In this document: piece by piece, positions 1 to 9,659 of the stretch | Layout of the letters: every line of letters begins with the position of its first letter | How positions within the stretch are numbered: the first letter of the stretch is position 1 | Source of the DNA: Aurantiochytrium sp. KH105 | Taxonomy: Eukaryota; Sar; Bigyra; Thraustochytrida; Thraustochytriidae | Direction of reading: 5' to 3' | Assembly (NCBI GenBank): GCA_003116975.1 | Contig: BGKB01000255.1 | Location: 1 to 54,304, forward strand | DNA length: 54,304 bases | Translations under genes and position numbers: made by a program | Notes under the pieces: generated by a model | Told to the model about the DNA's origin: nothing | Seen by the model: the letters and a program-made list of their open reading frames with translations, nothing else | Database searches by the model: none

Positions 1-74
1 TTAAAAAGACCTATTATTGATAAGGTCTCTTTGTCACTCCCCACAGTCCCCACCTGAGCAATACGCTACCACTG

Positions 75-1643
75 CTAAGAGTTTACTATTATCAACTTTA
101 CCAGTACCAAAAAAATGAAATTAGATAAAGAGTATAAAGTATAGAGGGAACAGAGATAGAGAGAGCAATTTGCGAATGATTCTGCGCGGCAGACGCTGCA
201 CTTGCTCTGCTGCTTGAGGGTGTTTGCAACCTTGTGGCAGCCAACGCATAGCACGTGGCCGTTCGCGCAGGAGATGGAGGTGGTCTCCACAGTGAGCTTA
301 TCCAGGCAGATAGGGCAGGAATCGGAGGCAACACCAGCGACGGCACCTGCGCTCTCACGTGCTCTCTTGCGCGCTTGTTCTGACATCTTTGCCGTGTGAT
401 CGTCGACAAATTGTCCCGTCTCGTCCACAAGCTTGTCCCTGTGAGCTGCCCACTCGTCTTGGGTCAGGCCTTGAAAGCCGAAGAAGCGGTCCGTGTCCGG
501 GTTAGCTGCGATCACCGCGTGAATGGCATCATCGGGGCAGTCGGCCTGCGTTACCCCCATGGCATTCAGAACTTGTCTGATGTGCTGGAACGTGGTGCGT
601 TCGTGAAGGTGAACTTTCGTGCTGACGTGTTGGCACCTCGCCTTGGTATCTTCGCATGCACCCATTTCATACTCCCAGCGCGACCAGAACGCCGCGCACG
701 CGTCTTTCAGTAATGGCGTCACGGAGGAGTCATCGGCCCCGCGATAAGTCTTGTCCGCGAGGTGATACATGAGCGCATCACCCGAGTTTCCCTCGGTGAT
801 TGCCCTGTTAAACAAATCATGCTTGAGCAGGAGAGGAAGTTCGCGCAAGTGTTCGTTGCTTTCGAAAATGTGCAGGCCACCGAGGTTCTCTTTGCCTTTG
901 ATGAGCACCGACCGCGTCGAACCGGGGAATGACGCAAGGAGGGACCCGTCCGAGAGCTCCTCTACTTGGCCTTTGCTTTGCGCGAGCAAAACAAAAGCGG
1001 CTCGCATTTGCGCCACGCGCGGGCATGAAAGGGAAGCGCTGCTTCGCTTGTTTTTCACGTAGTGCGCGATCAGCACCATCAGGCTGGCGTCGGAAGACGG
1101 CGAGGTGCGGTCGTAGATGGATTGGAGTACCCTGGGTCCTTTCCTCTCCGCGAACATCGTGCGGATGTCGGCGAAGGTGGCGTTGATATCGCGGCAGTAG
1201 CGGCCGCCCGGTTCGAGACGAAGCTTCTTCGAGATGAAGGCGCGCTGAGCGGGTGTAAACGCCGAATGCTTCTCGTAAAGGGCCGCTGAGATCCAGGAGA
1301 TTTGCTCCTGGTACCATACCTCGATCGGAGACTCTTTCTCGCTTTCACGCGAGTAAGAGCGTTCGTCGTGAAAGAGGGCGAGAAGGTCGTCTACATCGGC
1401 GTATGCGTGGATTTCGGCCGCCCGTGTGATGGCTTTGAGAGATTCTTCGGGCTCGTCGATCCAATCAATTTTCTTCCACAATGTAGAAGTCTGAGGGACT
1501 TTCTCATCGAGAGCGAAAACCTCCTTCTCGCGGGCGATGTCTTGTCCCGGTAGAAGGCGCGGCATGCGCAAGCGCCACGCCTGCTGCTGGCGCCGAACGC
1601 GACCCCTCTTCTCGAAATGAAAGAGTATGGAGTCTGTCACCAT
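75..1643 (-). CDS. RING-finger protein, probably the C-terminal part of a frame-split gene
   Basis: The frame encodes 522 aa. A RING-HC finger lies near residues 442-485, with spacing C-x2-C-x12-C-x3-H-x2-C-x2-C-x12-C-x2-C, so E3 ubiquitin ligase activity is likely by family knowledge. The first 440 residues match nothing I recognise; they are mostly helical-looking and charged. After the RING the frame runs through AT-rich DNA (75-190) and gives a hydrophobic tail of about 25 residues. That tail is either a membrane anchor or non-coding sequence read through after a lost stop. The first ATG at 1643 is probably not the true start: the frame stays open upstream and the overlapping frame at 1504-2376 appears to supply the N-terminus (see the frameshift entry). 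There are no recognisable neighbours to hint at a pathway. The RING call is firm; the gene model is not. Confidence 0.6.
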   Translation of the reverse strand: MVTDSILFHFEKRGRVRRQQQAWRLRMPRLLPGQDIAREKEVFALDEKVPQTSTLWKKIDWIDEPEESLKAITRAAEIHAYADVDDLLALFHDERSYSRESEKESPIEVWYQEQISWISAALYEKHSAFTPAQRAFISKKLRLEPGGRYCRDINATFADIRTMFAERKGPRVLQSIYDRTSPSSDASLMVLIAHYVKNKRSSASLSCPRVAQMRAAFVLLAQSKGQVEELSDGSLLASFPGSTRSVLIKGKENLGGLHIFESNEHLRELPLLLKHDLFNRAITEGNSGDALMYHLADKTYRGADDSSVTPLLKDACAAFWSRWEYEMGACEDTKARCQHVSTKVHLHERTTFQHIRQVLNAMGVTQADCPDDAIHAVIAANPDTDRFFGFQGLTQDEWAAHRDKLVDETGQFVDDHTAKMSEQARKRARESAGAVAGVASDSCPICLDKLTVETTSISCANGHVLCVGCHKVANTLKQQSKCSVCRAESFANCSLYLCSLYTLYSLSNFIFLVLVKLIIVNS

Positions 1644-2376
1644 TTGGCAACGACTTGTGGAGAAAAAAAGCCCGCCTGTTGTAGTTAAAATACGCGGCGA
1701 TTTTGCGAAGATAGGCAGACATGGTGCGCGTGTTGAAGTTGGTAAGTTCGTGAGCCCTCATTTCGCGGAAGTCCACTGTGTCTTTGTGACTGGTCGCGCA
1801 GAATTGACTGACTCGCTGCATTTCTTCGTCCAATCCAGGGCACCGTGTGGGATCCAGATTAGAGATCTTGTTGATATAGTCTTGGTCTGACTTCAAGTTA
1901 TTGTCCTCCAAGATGAGGGCCATTGCCATAAAGCGGCGTGCGACGACGACAGCAGCCTTGCAAGCTTCCACCTGCGCCCGGAGACGATTGGCGAGTATAT
2001 CGCAAACGCCTGTGAACTCTTTCCGATTCATCACGGTCTCGACCTCCTCCACAGCGAGAACCTCAGCGACGGTTGCGAAAGTTGTCTCGCAATAATAGCG
2101 TCCTACGTTTAGTAAGCCATAGACAGCCTCAGCGCAGGCCCGCTGGGTTACACTCCAAGGCAACGAGCGGGTTCTGGACGGTACCACCTGGAAAAGCTTC
2201 TCGATGAATTCACGCGCGCTGTACCGATCATGCGAAGGATCAATGTACCTCGGATTCTCCGCCGCGGACTCCTCCGCCGCGATGAGGTCATTTTGGTGCT
2301 TGATCTCAAGAGCGATCTTCCTCAAGGCGGGCGGCCACTTGAACTTTGCCATGGGAGGTGCGGTCGTCGACGCCAT
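1504..2376 (-). CDS. Unrecognised protein, probably the N-terminal part of the RING gene
   Basis: The start was set at the ATG at 2376 (a second lies at 2352); the frame is open to 2595, but that extension encodes the short DNA repeats at 2424-2514 and looks non-coding. This gives 290 aa. The central part has coding character: an alternating helical and charged composition with no low complexity. I do not recognise the family. The last ~46 residues, downstream of about 1643, are Arg/Ala/Gly/Ser-rich and look like an out-of-frame reading of the RING gene, which supports a frameshift rather than two overlapping genes. The gene is divergent from the coiled-coil gene at 2996, with about 620 bp between the two ATGs. 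Confidence 0.45.
   Translation of the reverse strand: MASTTAPPMAKFKWPPALRKIALEIKHQNDLIAAEESAAENPRYIDPSHDRYSAREFIEKLFQVVPSRTRSLPWSVTQRACAEAVYGLLNVGRYYCETTFATVAEVLAVEEVETVMNRKEFTGVCDILANRLRAQVEACKAAVVVARRFMAMALILEDNNLKSDQDYINKISNLDPTRCPGLDEEMQRVSQFCATSHKDTVDFREMRAHELTNFNTRTMSAYLRKIAAYFNYNRRAFFLHKSLPNGDRLHTLSFREEGSRSAPAAGVALAHAAPSTGTRHRPREGGFRSR
1664..1672 (-). other. Candidate frameshift site (T7 run on the coding strand)
   Basis: On the minus strand a run of seven T lies just before the point where coding character moves from the 2376-start frame to the RING frame. Dropping one T fuses the two frames with no intervening stop, giving a single protein of roughly 760 aa. This could be a sequencing or assembly error, a real mutation or a programmed +1 shift. 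Sequence alone cannot say which. Confidence 0.45.
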
Positions 2377-2423
2377 GGCTGTCCGCGGGCTTTGTCGGAG
2401 CAGGGCAGCTCGTGTTGCTGGGT

Positions 2424-2514
2424 CTGCTCGATCGTCGAACGGCGGGCGGAGCGCTGCGTTGCAGGTCTGCTCGATCGTCGGGGCGCTGCGTTGCGGGTCT
2501 CGATCGTCGAACGG
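2424..2514. repeat. Three imperfect GCTCGATCGTCG-type repeats in the divergent spacer
   Basis: The core CTCGATCGTCG occurs at 2428, 2471 and 2499. Two of the copies also share the flank GCGCTGCGTTGC and two share GAACGG. The core contains the palindrome CGATCG. The repeats lie between the two divergent start codons, so they could be regulatory sites, although they are also translatable in the extended leftward frame. Confidence 0.4.
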
Positions 2515-2995
2515 TTTCAGGGGCGCTCCGGAAGGACTTTTTTCCGAGCGCGCGCCCCTATCAATAGTATGAGGCGCGCCTCGGAGGCAATCCAATCACC
2601 TTGTTGGCGGACGGATGTGCACTTTCCGCGCGGTGCACACCCACCAGAAAGGTCCTCGCGCACCCCTCTAGTCCGGTTCGTGTGTGGCTGCGTTCCGCGG
2701 TGGTCCCTCTGTCGTTCCGTGCTTTCCAATTCCCCGACAGAGTCCCGAGGTCGCTTGATTTGTGCACGGAGAACATTCCGGGGGCAGCAGCAGACGCAGC
2801 AAACCGCAATCAGCCGATCGTCCACCTGGCCAGCGAGCGAGTGAGGAGCACGAGCGAGCGAGCGAGCGGAGGAGGAGCGCGCGAGCGAGCGGACTGCGCG
2901 GGCTACAGGCGGCACGCGGCCGGTGCGACAGGGGCGCGGCGCGCGCAACCAGTGGCAGCTACTGCGTTGCGGTTGCGGTGGTGGTGTGGTGCTTA

Positions 2996-3937
2996 ATGGA
3001 GACAGAGAGCGCGCATAGGTCCCTTGTGAACCGCCGTCTTACATCGCACGCCAACTCCGAGGTCACCTTCGTGAAAAACGGCAACGACTACGTGGCATAC
3101 TATCACGGTGAGCGTTACAAAGTTTCATTCCGCGGAGAGCCTGGTGCACCGGAAAAAGCATTGGTAGAACCCGAGAACGACATCATAAGGGAAAGCGTGG
3201 AGAAAGCTGATATCGTCTGCGAAGAAGTCATGGGTGTCTATGAACGCCATGATATGGAGGTGGACTTTATCAAGGGCTTTGGTTCGCCTCTGCGAGAGTT
3301 GGATACCATGCAAGAGAGAGTAACAAATTTGGAGGGGGAAGTAGGCAATTTGAAGGGTGAACTCGCTGTATTAATGGAGGAAAGGCAGCTGAGGAGCTGT
3401 AAAGCGACCGTAGACGAGATGTGCGTCATTTTCAAGTTCGAGTTCTTTACGCGTTACAAAAACCATGTGCGTGCCGATGTTGTTGGCAACGACATCGTTC
3501 CTAGTCTGAACGAGCTCGCCGACCAGCTAGACGCAAAGGGTACCCTGAGTGAGCGTCAAGAGAAAGAGACTCGACTGATCCGAGACTTTATGAGTCTTTC
3601 GAACGCACCTTCCGTGGATGACGTGGAAGAGTTGATTTCTCTCTTGGATAGTGCTCCTCGCATGGAGAGGAACGCAAATGTCCACAAGTACCCTCCAGTC
3701 TTCGTTAACTACTTCACCGGGGTCGACAAGACAATTCCGCGGACGAGGGAGTTTCGTGGCAAGGAGCAGAGTATCCATCACGACTGCGTGGCACTCCGCG
3801 AGTACCTGCGGAGAAACCCAGGTAATGGGTTGGACGAAGACCTCGTGCGTTTTGGGAAACAGGCTGAAATTTTTAGGAAAGGATCGATCAAGGCTCTGAA
3901 CACGCGGGACTATACGGCGCTGCCGGCGTGGGATTAG
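2996..3937 (+). CDS. Hypothetical coiled-coil protein
   Basis: The start ATG at 2996 was chosen because the upstream extension (open to 2762) encodes Arg/Ser/Ala/Glu-rich low complexity from GAGCGAGC-type DNA, whereas composition turns normal from this ATG. The product is 313 aa, soluble and acidic, with no signal peptide or membrane segment. Residues ~98-131 form a short coiled coil with leucine and valine heptads. The remainder is predicted mostly helical. I do not recognise the family, and no catalytic motif stands out. The neighbouring leftward RING gene is equally unfamiliar; the two could form a lineage-specific pair sharing a bidirectional promoter. Confidence 0.5.
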   Translation: METESAHRSLVNRRLTSHANSEVTFVKNGNDYVAYYHGERYKVSFRGEPGAPEKALVEPENDIIRESVEKADIVCEEVMGVYERHDMEVDFIKGFGSPLRELDTMQERVTNLEGEVGNLKGELAVLMEERQLRSCKATVDEMCVIFKFEFFTRYKNHVRADVVGNDIVPSLNELADQLDAKGTLSERQEKETRLIRDFMSLSNAPSVDDVEELISLLDSAPRMERNANVHKYPPVFVNYFTGVDKTIPRTREFRGKEQSIHHDCVALREYLRRNPGNGLDEDLVRFGKQAEIFRKGSIKALNTRDYTALPAWD

Positions 3938-6510
3938 ATGGCTGGCGCCCGGCGTGCCTGCGACACCTTTTTGCGCTTAGTGTTGTGGCTGGCACTATTG
4001 ATCTTATCTTTTTCTACTGCATGTTCTCGGTAACTTTGCTTTCTCTCTCTCTTCTTACTCGCTTCCCCCATAGTCGTCACGGTATCACTGTAAGATTTTC
4101 CTATTTACTACTTTTAAAAATTAAATTTGAAGGCAATTCGCCGGTCATTCTTCGCGGACTCGCATGTCTGCGCGCGAAGCTCTACCTTTCGGCTTCTTTC
4201 CTCTTGTCTGGGTATTCAGCTGAGTTTGCTTGCATGCACATCTGCAATTGTGCCCCGCGCATTCCTGAGCAAGTTCATTTCTCTGATTTCGCGCGTATCT
4301 CGCAGCTCTTTCCCTGTTTAAAGGCATCTGCCTTCACAGTCGATCAAAGGTGGGCATCGCTTGAATCATAGTTTTGACTCGCGCAACATGACGCAAAGAT
4401 CGTTGCGGCGACAAATCGGAGGGCCATTGCTGCGCGGCAAGGTTCTCAATCGCCTCTTGTACCTTGATAGTAGACCTACGCGCAGATTGCAGGTTTCCGC
4501 GTTGTTGCACGCAGAAGAAAGTTCTCAAGGCTTGGTGCACTTTGGTCTCTGGTGTCGGGCAGGCACTCAATTACACGAACTTCGAAGAAGCGATAGTACC
4601 CGCCTCATTGTCCCTGAGACATTACCTTTGCGCGATTCCGATGGGGGATGAAAACGAGCCAAGAACCTGAGTCAGGGAGAAGATCCGCTCGGCGAGGCTA
4701 ATCACGTGCAACCCCCCTCCCCCTCCGCACCCAAGAGGAAAATCCTCAACGTCGCCGTTGACACGGGGAAGGGAATGCGTCCCAGCCCTTTCGCAAACTA
4801 CTCTGCACGACGGACCCAGTGCGGATCTTTCTCCCGCAGAGTAAAAAGCAAAGAAATGACGGCATCATGAGCAGCCCGAAAGGTGTTTTTGCAGCAATCG
4901 AGTCCTGCCCAGGTGCACTTCAACAAAGTCGTCGCAAAAGCCACACCGGCCAGCTTCTCACGCGCAAACATGCGCGTGCGCCGGGGTATCCGTCCACCAT
5001 CCATGTGTTTCATGGCAGCCCTGCCAGCCCCGGCGGGCCGATCTTTTGTCGCTCCAGGGCCACCGACCATGGCGACAGGCCAGGTCCCGTCCAGCGGCAG
5101 CAGTGGCCATGGTGGCAGCTCCACACATCAACAAGCTGATCTTCGTGCCAACGCCGCGCCGCTGCTTCCTTTTCTCCCCCGCGCTTCGAGGTACTACACG
5201 CCGTCGCGTCGCCTCAGCGCACACCCCCTGCCCGCCGTCCCTTTCGCTCGTTCTCGGCGGTTGTATGTGCTTGGCCGCCTAGATCAGACTGGCTGCAGTG
5301 TGGCAGCTGGCCGTCCGTCTGCCTGCATGCCTGCCTGCCTGCCTGCCTGTCTGCAGCCTCTCGTTGCGCACGGCGCGCCGCATCAAGCCCTCCTCGAGCT
5401 CTCCTGGCCGCCTGCCGAGCCAGCGCGGCCGTCCAGATAGGCAGGGTCGAGTCAGGCAGGCAGGCAGACAAGCAGACCAGGCAAGTTCATTCAAGGTGAA
5501 CTTGAAGTTGGCAGTGGCCATGGGGGAGAGCCGACAGAGAGGCGAAGAGATCTCTTCAAATTCTTGAGGGGGGGGGCTGGCGCGTGGAGAAGATACAGAC
5601 CGCGGCGCGGCCAGCGCTGCGCCTTCTTGTTTTTGCTGCCTGTGCTGCAGGCGCAGGGAAGGAAGGAGGAGGCGGCTCCCGCCCTGACTGCTCGCGCCAT
5701 TTTCAAACAGGCGCCCTCCGAGCCCCGTGCCCCGCGAGCGTCTGCGCGGGGCGGGCTGGTCGACTGGCTGGCTGGCTGAAGAAAGATGCGGCACGGCGGG
5801 CTGCACGGACGGTGGCCGGCCGCTGCAGCACGCACGCACGCACGTGCAGACGCAGACGCAGACGCAGACGCAGCACGCGCGGCGGAGGAAAGGAAGGAAG
5901 GAAGGAAGGAAGGAAGGAAGCAAGGAAGCAAGGGAGCAATGAAGGAAGGAAGCAAGTGAGCGAAGAAAAAGAACAAGAAGCGGCCTCCCTCTCCGTCTCT
6001 CTCCTCGCCTCTTCACCTTCGTCTTTTTCGCCTGGCTGGCCGCCGACGGTCTCCTCGTTTCCTCCATCCAGGCAGGCGCCCTCGGCATGCCCTCAGGTCC
6101 TCAGGTCCTCGTCAGGCCCTCAGGTCCTCATCAGACCCTCAGGTCTTCCAGTCCTCCGGTCCTCGGCCATTTGCCGCATGCGTGCTCAGGCTGCGACCAG
6201 CGCACCTCGCATTTCTTCCCCGCAGCAGCTGCAGCGTGTGGGCGGGCGAAAGCGGAGAGAAAGGGAAGACGCGGCGGCGGCATGCACGCGCGCTGCCTGC
6301 CAACTGGACGCGTTGGTGAACTTGAGGGAGGGAGGGACCCGCGTCCGGCGGGCGGTGAGACCGCGAGCGGCAGGCCGGGACAGACAGGCGTCAAACCAAA
6401 GCTGGAACTGGCAGGGCCGGCAGCGGAACGCGTGAAACAGGAAGCAGGTCAATCCTACGGGTAATTTTGGGAGATAGAAGACAGGAGAAGGCAAGACAAG
6501 AGAAGGCAAG
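3938..6510. other. Long gene-free spacer with GC-rich low complexity
   Basis: No convincing gene was found. The first ~650 bp is AT-richer. From about 4,650 onward it is GC-rich with simple repeats: (CTGC)n at 5319-5355, GCAG/CAGA tracts at 5452-5480, a G9 run near 5569, CAGACG units at 5843-5875, GGAA units at 5886-5950 and a degenerate TCAGGYCC repeat at 6092-6165. Frames up to 283 codons here are made by repeats and open GC-rich sequence. Confidence 0.6.
5843..5950. repeat. Microsatellites: (CAGACG)n then (GGAA)n
   Basis: About five CAGACG units are followed, after a short gap, by more than ten GGAA/GCAA units, upstream of the first cysteine-rich gene. Confidence 0.8.
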
Positions 6511-7458
6511 ATGAAGGCCGCGCAGGCGCTCCTGGCCGTGGTCGTGGCCGCCCTCGCGTGCGCGACGCAGGGCTTGTCGGCGGAGGAGCAGAGCGCTCTG
6601 GGCGTCGCCGGTAAGTGCAACTTTAAGTGCCCTGCGCACTCGAAGCAAAAGTCCAAGGTCGAGTGCTGCAACAACATCTACGACTGCAAGTGCGACAAGG
6701 GCTACAAGCGCCGTCCGCACAAGGGCACCTGCGTCCCAGATGGCAACAAGCCCACGGCTCCGCCCGTCAGGTGCCCTGGCGGCATTAAGAAGAAAGAGTG
6801 CTGCGTCGGCGATGCGTGCTACAACAAGCATGTCTCTCTCATGCAGCAGAGCGAGACCGAGCAGCGGCCCGATTACTTTGTGCAGCTTGCCGTCGGAGAC
6901 GACGATGATCTCATTGACGACTTGTGCCCCGAGGTGATCGAGGCGGGTGATGCCGAGGTCAATGATGATGATGATGACGAAGATGAGGAGGATGATGTGA
7001 TTGCCGAGAGCGAGATCTTTCCGTTTGACGAGCTCTTCCTCGAAACGGACGAAGAGGTGGACTCCGGCATGTCTCTGCGCGCGAGCGTCATGGAGTTTCT
7101 TGAAGAGGACGCCGCAGGCTGCTCTAACAACATCATTTGTGCAAAGGGCACCAAGCCGTGCGTCAAGAACTCGTGCCCCAAGGACCAGCAGAAAGACTGC
7201 TGCTGCAAGTGTAAAAACGGCGTGATGAAGAGCAACGGCAGGTGCATTTGCCCCGCAAAGCCTACGGCCGCACCCACGCCCGAGCCGAAGCAATGCAAGA
7301 ACAAGAACTGCCCCAAGGCCTACTCCAAGCCGTACTTGGTCAAGTCCAGCAACAAGTGCAAGTGCAAGTGCAAGAAGGGCTACCAGGTCATGGACGGCGA
7401 GTGCAAGCCGAAGAAGTGCTTTTACAAGACGATCTGCAAGAAGGAAGCGGTAGCTTAA
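6511..7458 (+). CDS. Secreted cysteine-rich polyampholyte protein CR1
   Basis: The product is 315 aa. Residues 1-23 are a clear signal peptide (basic start, Ala/Val/Leu core), with cleavage likely after Gly-Leu-Ser. The mature chain has an N-terminal Lys-rich module (residues 36-103) with 11 Cys, an Asp/Glu-rich linker (~129-202) carrying one extra Cys (C139), and a C-terminal Lys-rich module (204-309) with 18 Cys, making 30 mature cysteines. Proline hinges separate the sub-modules. A submodule C-x-C-x2-G-x(n)-G-x-C recurs three times and resembles the C-terminal half of an EGF repeat, but I do not recognise the whole as any named family. A hydrophobic segment, SLRASVMEFL (188-197), sits inside the acidic linker and is conserved in all paralogs. 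It is the first of five tandem copies, closest to CR3. It is secreted by inference; function is unknown (matrix, scale or adhesive protein are possibilities). Confidence 0.85.
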   Translation: MKAAQALLAVVVAALACATQGLSAEEQSALGVAGKCNFKCPAHSKQKSKVECCNNIYDCKCDKGYKRRPHKGTCVPDGNKPTAPPVRCPGGIKKKECCVGDACYNKHVSLMQQSETEQRPDYFVQLAVGDDDDLIDDLCPEVIEAGDAEVNDDDDDEDEEDDVIAESEIFPFDELFLETDEEVDSGMSLRASVMEFLEEDAAGCSNNIICAKGTKPCVKNSCPKDQQKDCCCKCKNGVMKSNGRCICPAKPTAAPTPEPKQCKNKNCPKAYSKPYLVKSSNKCKCKCKKGYQVMDGECKPKKCFYKTICKKEAVA

Positions 7459-8759
7459 GTGAAGCGCGACTCGTCACAGGACCGCGCCGAAGGACTGACT
7501 GCCCCAGAGCGTCTCCTCATTCTAACTAGCTAAACAGCAAGAATATTTCAAGTCTCAGCTCTTTCTACATCTACCGACCACAGAACGCGCCTCCATCCCG
7601 CGTGCGCGCACAGACAGACAGACAGACGCCCGCGCGTCTCCCCCTGCGACCACCACTGCCGCCGGCGACCTCACAGCCTTCCCTGCCTTGCCTTGCCTTG
7701 CCTTGCCCGGCCGGTACTGGATCTCTTCCTTCCGGCTCTCAGCTCCCGCCCGCGCGCTTGCTTGCCTGGGCGCCTGGCCGCCTCGCCGCCGCCAGCGAGT
7801 GGCCAGTGGCAGCTGGCTGGCCTGCTGCCCGGCCGGCCACTGCCCGCCGCCGCTGGCCGCCGCTGCGGGCCCCTCGGCTCCGCCCTCCGCGCGGTCGCGG
7901 CGCCTGTCGCAGCCGCCCCGTCGCCTGTCGGCCACGGCGCGGGCCCCTCCAGCGCCGCATGCCTGCCGCCGCCAGGCCGGGGCGCCAGGCCCGCGCTCCG
8001 TGCCGCCGCCTCTCCTCGCCTCGCCGCGGCACGGCGGAGGGCCGCGACCCCATCGCGAGGGCGGGCGGGCGCGGCTGGCTGGCTGGCTGGCTGGCGGGCT
8101 GGCGGGCGGGCGGGCTGGCGGGCGCAGACGCGGCGGCGGCGAGGAGAGCTGGCCGAGCGAGGAGAGCCGAGCGAGAGAGGCGAGACAGAGGCAAAGATCT
8201 TTTCGAAGTCAGGCTGGGAAGGGAGGAAGGAAGGGAGGAAGGAAGCGGGGGAAGAGGGAGGAAGCGACGGCGAGCAGGCAGGCAGGACGCGCCCCGCAAA
8301 AGACGCACGCAGCGCTGGCCGCGGCTTCGGTGAATAAGTGGTGAATGAAGAATGCATGACAGGAGTAGGCCTAAATGGATGGCGGATGAAGGGGCGACAG
8401 TGAATGTGCGGGGACTACGTGTCGGCGGCGGCGGAGACGGGCGACGAAGAGGCCGCGTCCCTAGCTCGGTCTGAGGGGACACACGCTGCGGGCACAGAGG
8501 ACGACGCGGAGCGCGCGCGAAGATCCACGCCCCGCTGGGCCGGCAGCCTCGAGTGCTGCAGCGCGGTGCGGTACTATACTACGACATGCATGCATACACA
8601 CCGTATATACAAGGCGCGGAAAAGCGAAGCAGGGCAGAGGCCAGACCAGGGCAGGCAGCAGACAGGCAAATCCCGAACAGCGCGAGCGAGCGAGCAAGCA
8701 AGCAAGCGCAAGGAGGAAGGAGAAGAAGAACTACAAGGAGAACAACAACAAGAACAAGC
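7459..8759. other. Spacer between CR1 and CR2 with low-complexity DNA
   Basis: No supported gene. The first ~70 bp resembles the CR3 3' flank. Simple repeats include (ACAG)n near 7608-7626, (CCTTG)n at 7681-7707, a GGCT/GGGC tract at 8068-8130 and GGAAG units at 8218-8255. A TATA-like CGTATATAC lies at 8602-8610, about 150 bp before the CR2 start. Overlapping long frames on both strands result from the absence of AT-rich stops. Confidence 0.6.
8602..8612 (+). promoter_or_regulatory. TATA-like element upstream of CR2
   Basis: TATATA at 8604-8609 sits in otherwise GC-rich DNA, 151 bp upstream of the CR2 ATG and just after a CATGCATGCAT stretch at 8585-8595. No comparable element was seen at the same distance from CR1, so this is tentative. 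Confidence 0.3.
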
Positions 8760-9659
8760 ATGAAGGCCGCCCAGGCACTCCTGGCGGTGGTCGTCGCCGC
8801 CCTCGCGTGCGCCACGCAGGGCTTGTCGATGGAGGAGCAGAGCGCTCTGGGTGTCGCCGGCACGTGCAACTTCAACTGCCCTGCGCACTCGAAGCAAAAG
8901 TCCAAGGTCGAGTGCTGCAACAACATCTACGACTGCAAGTGCGACAAGGGCTACAAGCGCCGCCCGCATCAGGGCACCTGCGTCAAGGACGAGACCCCAG
9001 AAAAGCCCACGGCTCCGCCCGTCAGGTGCCCTGGTGGCACGAAGAAGAAGAAGTGCTGCACGGGCGATGCGTGCTACGACAAGGTTGTCACAATGATGCA
9101 GCTGGGCTCGCGTGAGGAGGTTGATGATCTCCTCGATGACGCGAGCCCCGAGGTGGTCGAGGCGGGTGATGCCGAACTCGACGAGGACGACGAGGACGAG
9201 GACGGTGATGTCATCGGCGAGACCGAGATCTACCCGTACGACGAGCTCCTTCTCGAGATGGAACAAGAGGTGGACTCCGGCATGTCTCTTCGCGCGAGCG
9301 TCATGGACTTTCTCGAAGAGGACGCCGCAGGCTGCTCCAACAACATCATTTGTGCAAAGGGCACTAAGCCGTGCGTCAAGAACTCGTGCCCCAAGGACCA
9401 GCAGAAAGACTGCTGCTGCAAGTGCAAGGGTGGCGTGATGAAGAGCAGCGGCAGGTGCACTTGCCCCGAGAAGCCCACGGCCCCGCCCACGGCCCCGCCC
9501 AAACAATGCAAGAAGAAGAACTGCCCCAAGGCCTACTCCAAGCCGTACTTGATCAAGTCCAGCAACACATGCTCGTGCAAGTGCAAGAAGGGCTACGAGA
9601 TCAGGGATGGCGAGTGCAAGCCGAAGGAGTGCTTTGTCAAGTCGATCTGCCTCCAGTAA
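8760..9659 (+). CDS. Secreted cysteine-rich polyampholyte protein CR2
   Basis: The product is 299 aa, starting at the ATG at 8760, where homology to CR1 begins; the frame is open further upstream but that part is low complexity. It has the same plan as CR1: signal peptide (1-23), 11-Cys Lys-rich N-module, acidic linker, 18-Cys C-module. The linker is about 15 residues shorter and lacks the extra linker cysteine of CR1 and CR3, leaving 29 cysteines, an odd number that implies a free thiol or an intermolecular disulfide. The conserved SLRASVMDFLEE segment is present. The proline hinge of the C-module is changed to repeated Thr-Ala-Pro-Pro. The tail ends soon after the last Cys, without the Lys-Glu-Ala-Val-Ala end of CR1 and CR3. 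The family is unknown and secretion is inferred. Confidence 0.85.
   Translation: MKAAQALLAVVVAALACATQGLSMEEQSALGVAGTCNFNCPAHSKQKSKVECCNNIYDCKCDKGYKRRPHQGTCVKDETPEKPTAPPVRCPGGTKKKKCCTGDACYDKVVTMMQLGSREEVDDLLDDASPEVVEAGDAELDEDDEDEDGDVIGETEIYPYDELLLEMEQEVDSGMSLRASVMDFLEEDAAGCSNNIICAKGTKPCVKNSCPKDQQKDCCCKCKGGVMKSSGRCTCPEKPTAPPTAPPKQCKKKNCPKAYSKPYLIKSSNTCSCKCKKGYEIRDGECKPKECFVKSICLQ

Noticed and set aside
5279..6464. Frames of 125-283 codons on both strands
   Set aside because: Made of microsatellite DNA (poly Ser-Phe-Leu-Pro or Arg-Lys-Glu) with no domain; several overlap each other.
7555..8482. Six overlapping frames of 126-247 codons
   Set aside because: GC-rich, stop-poor spacer; Arg/Ala/Gly/Pro composition in all frames.
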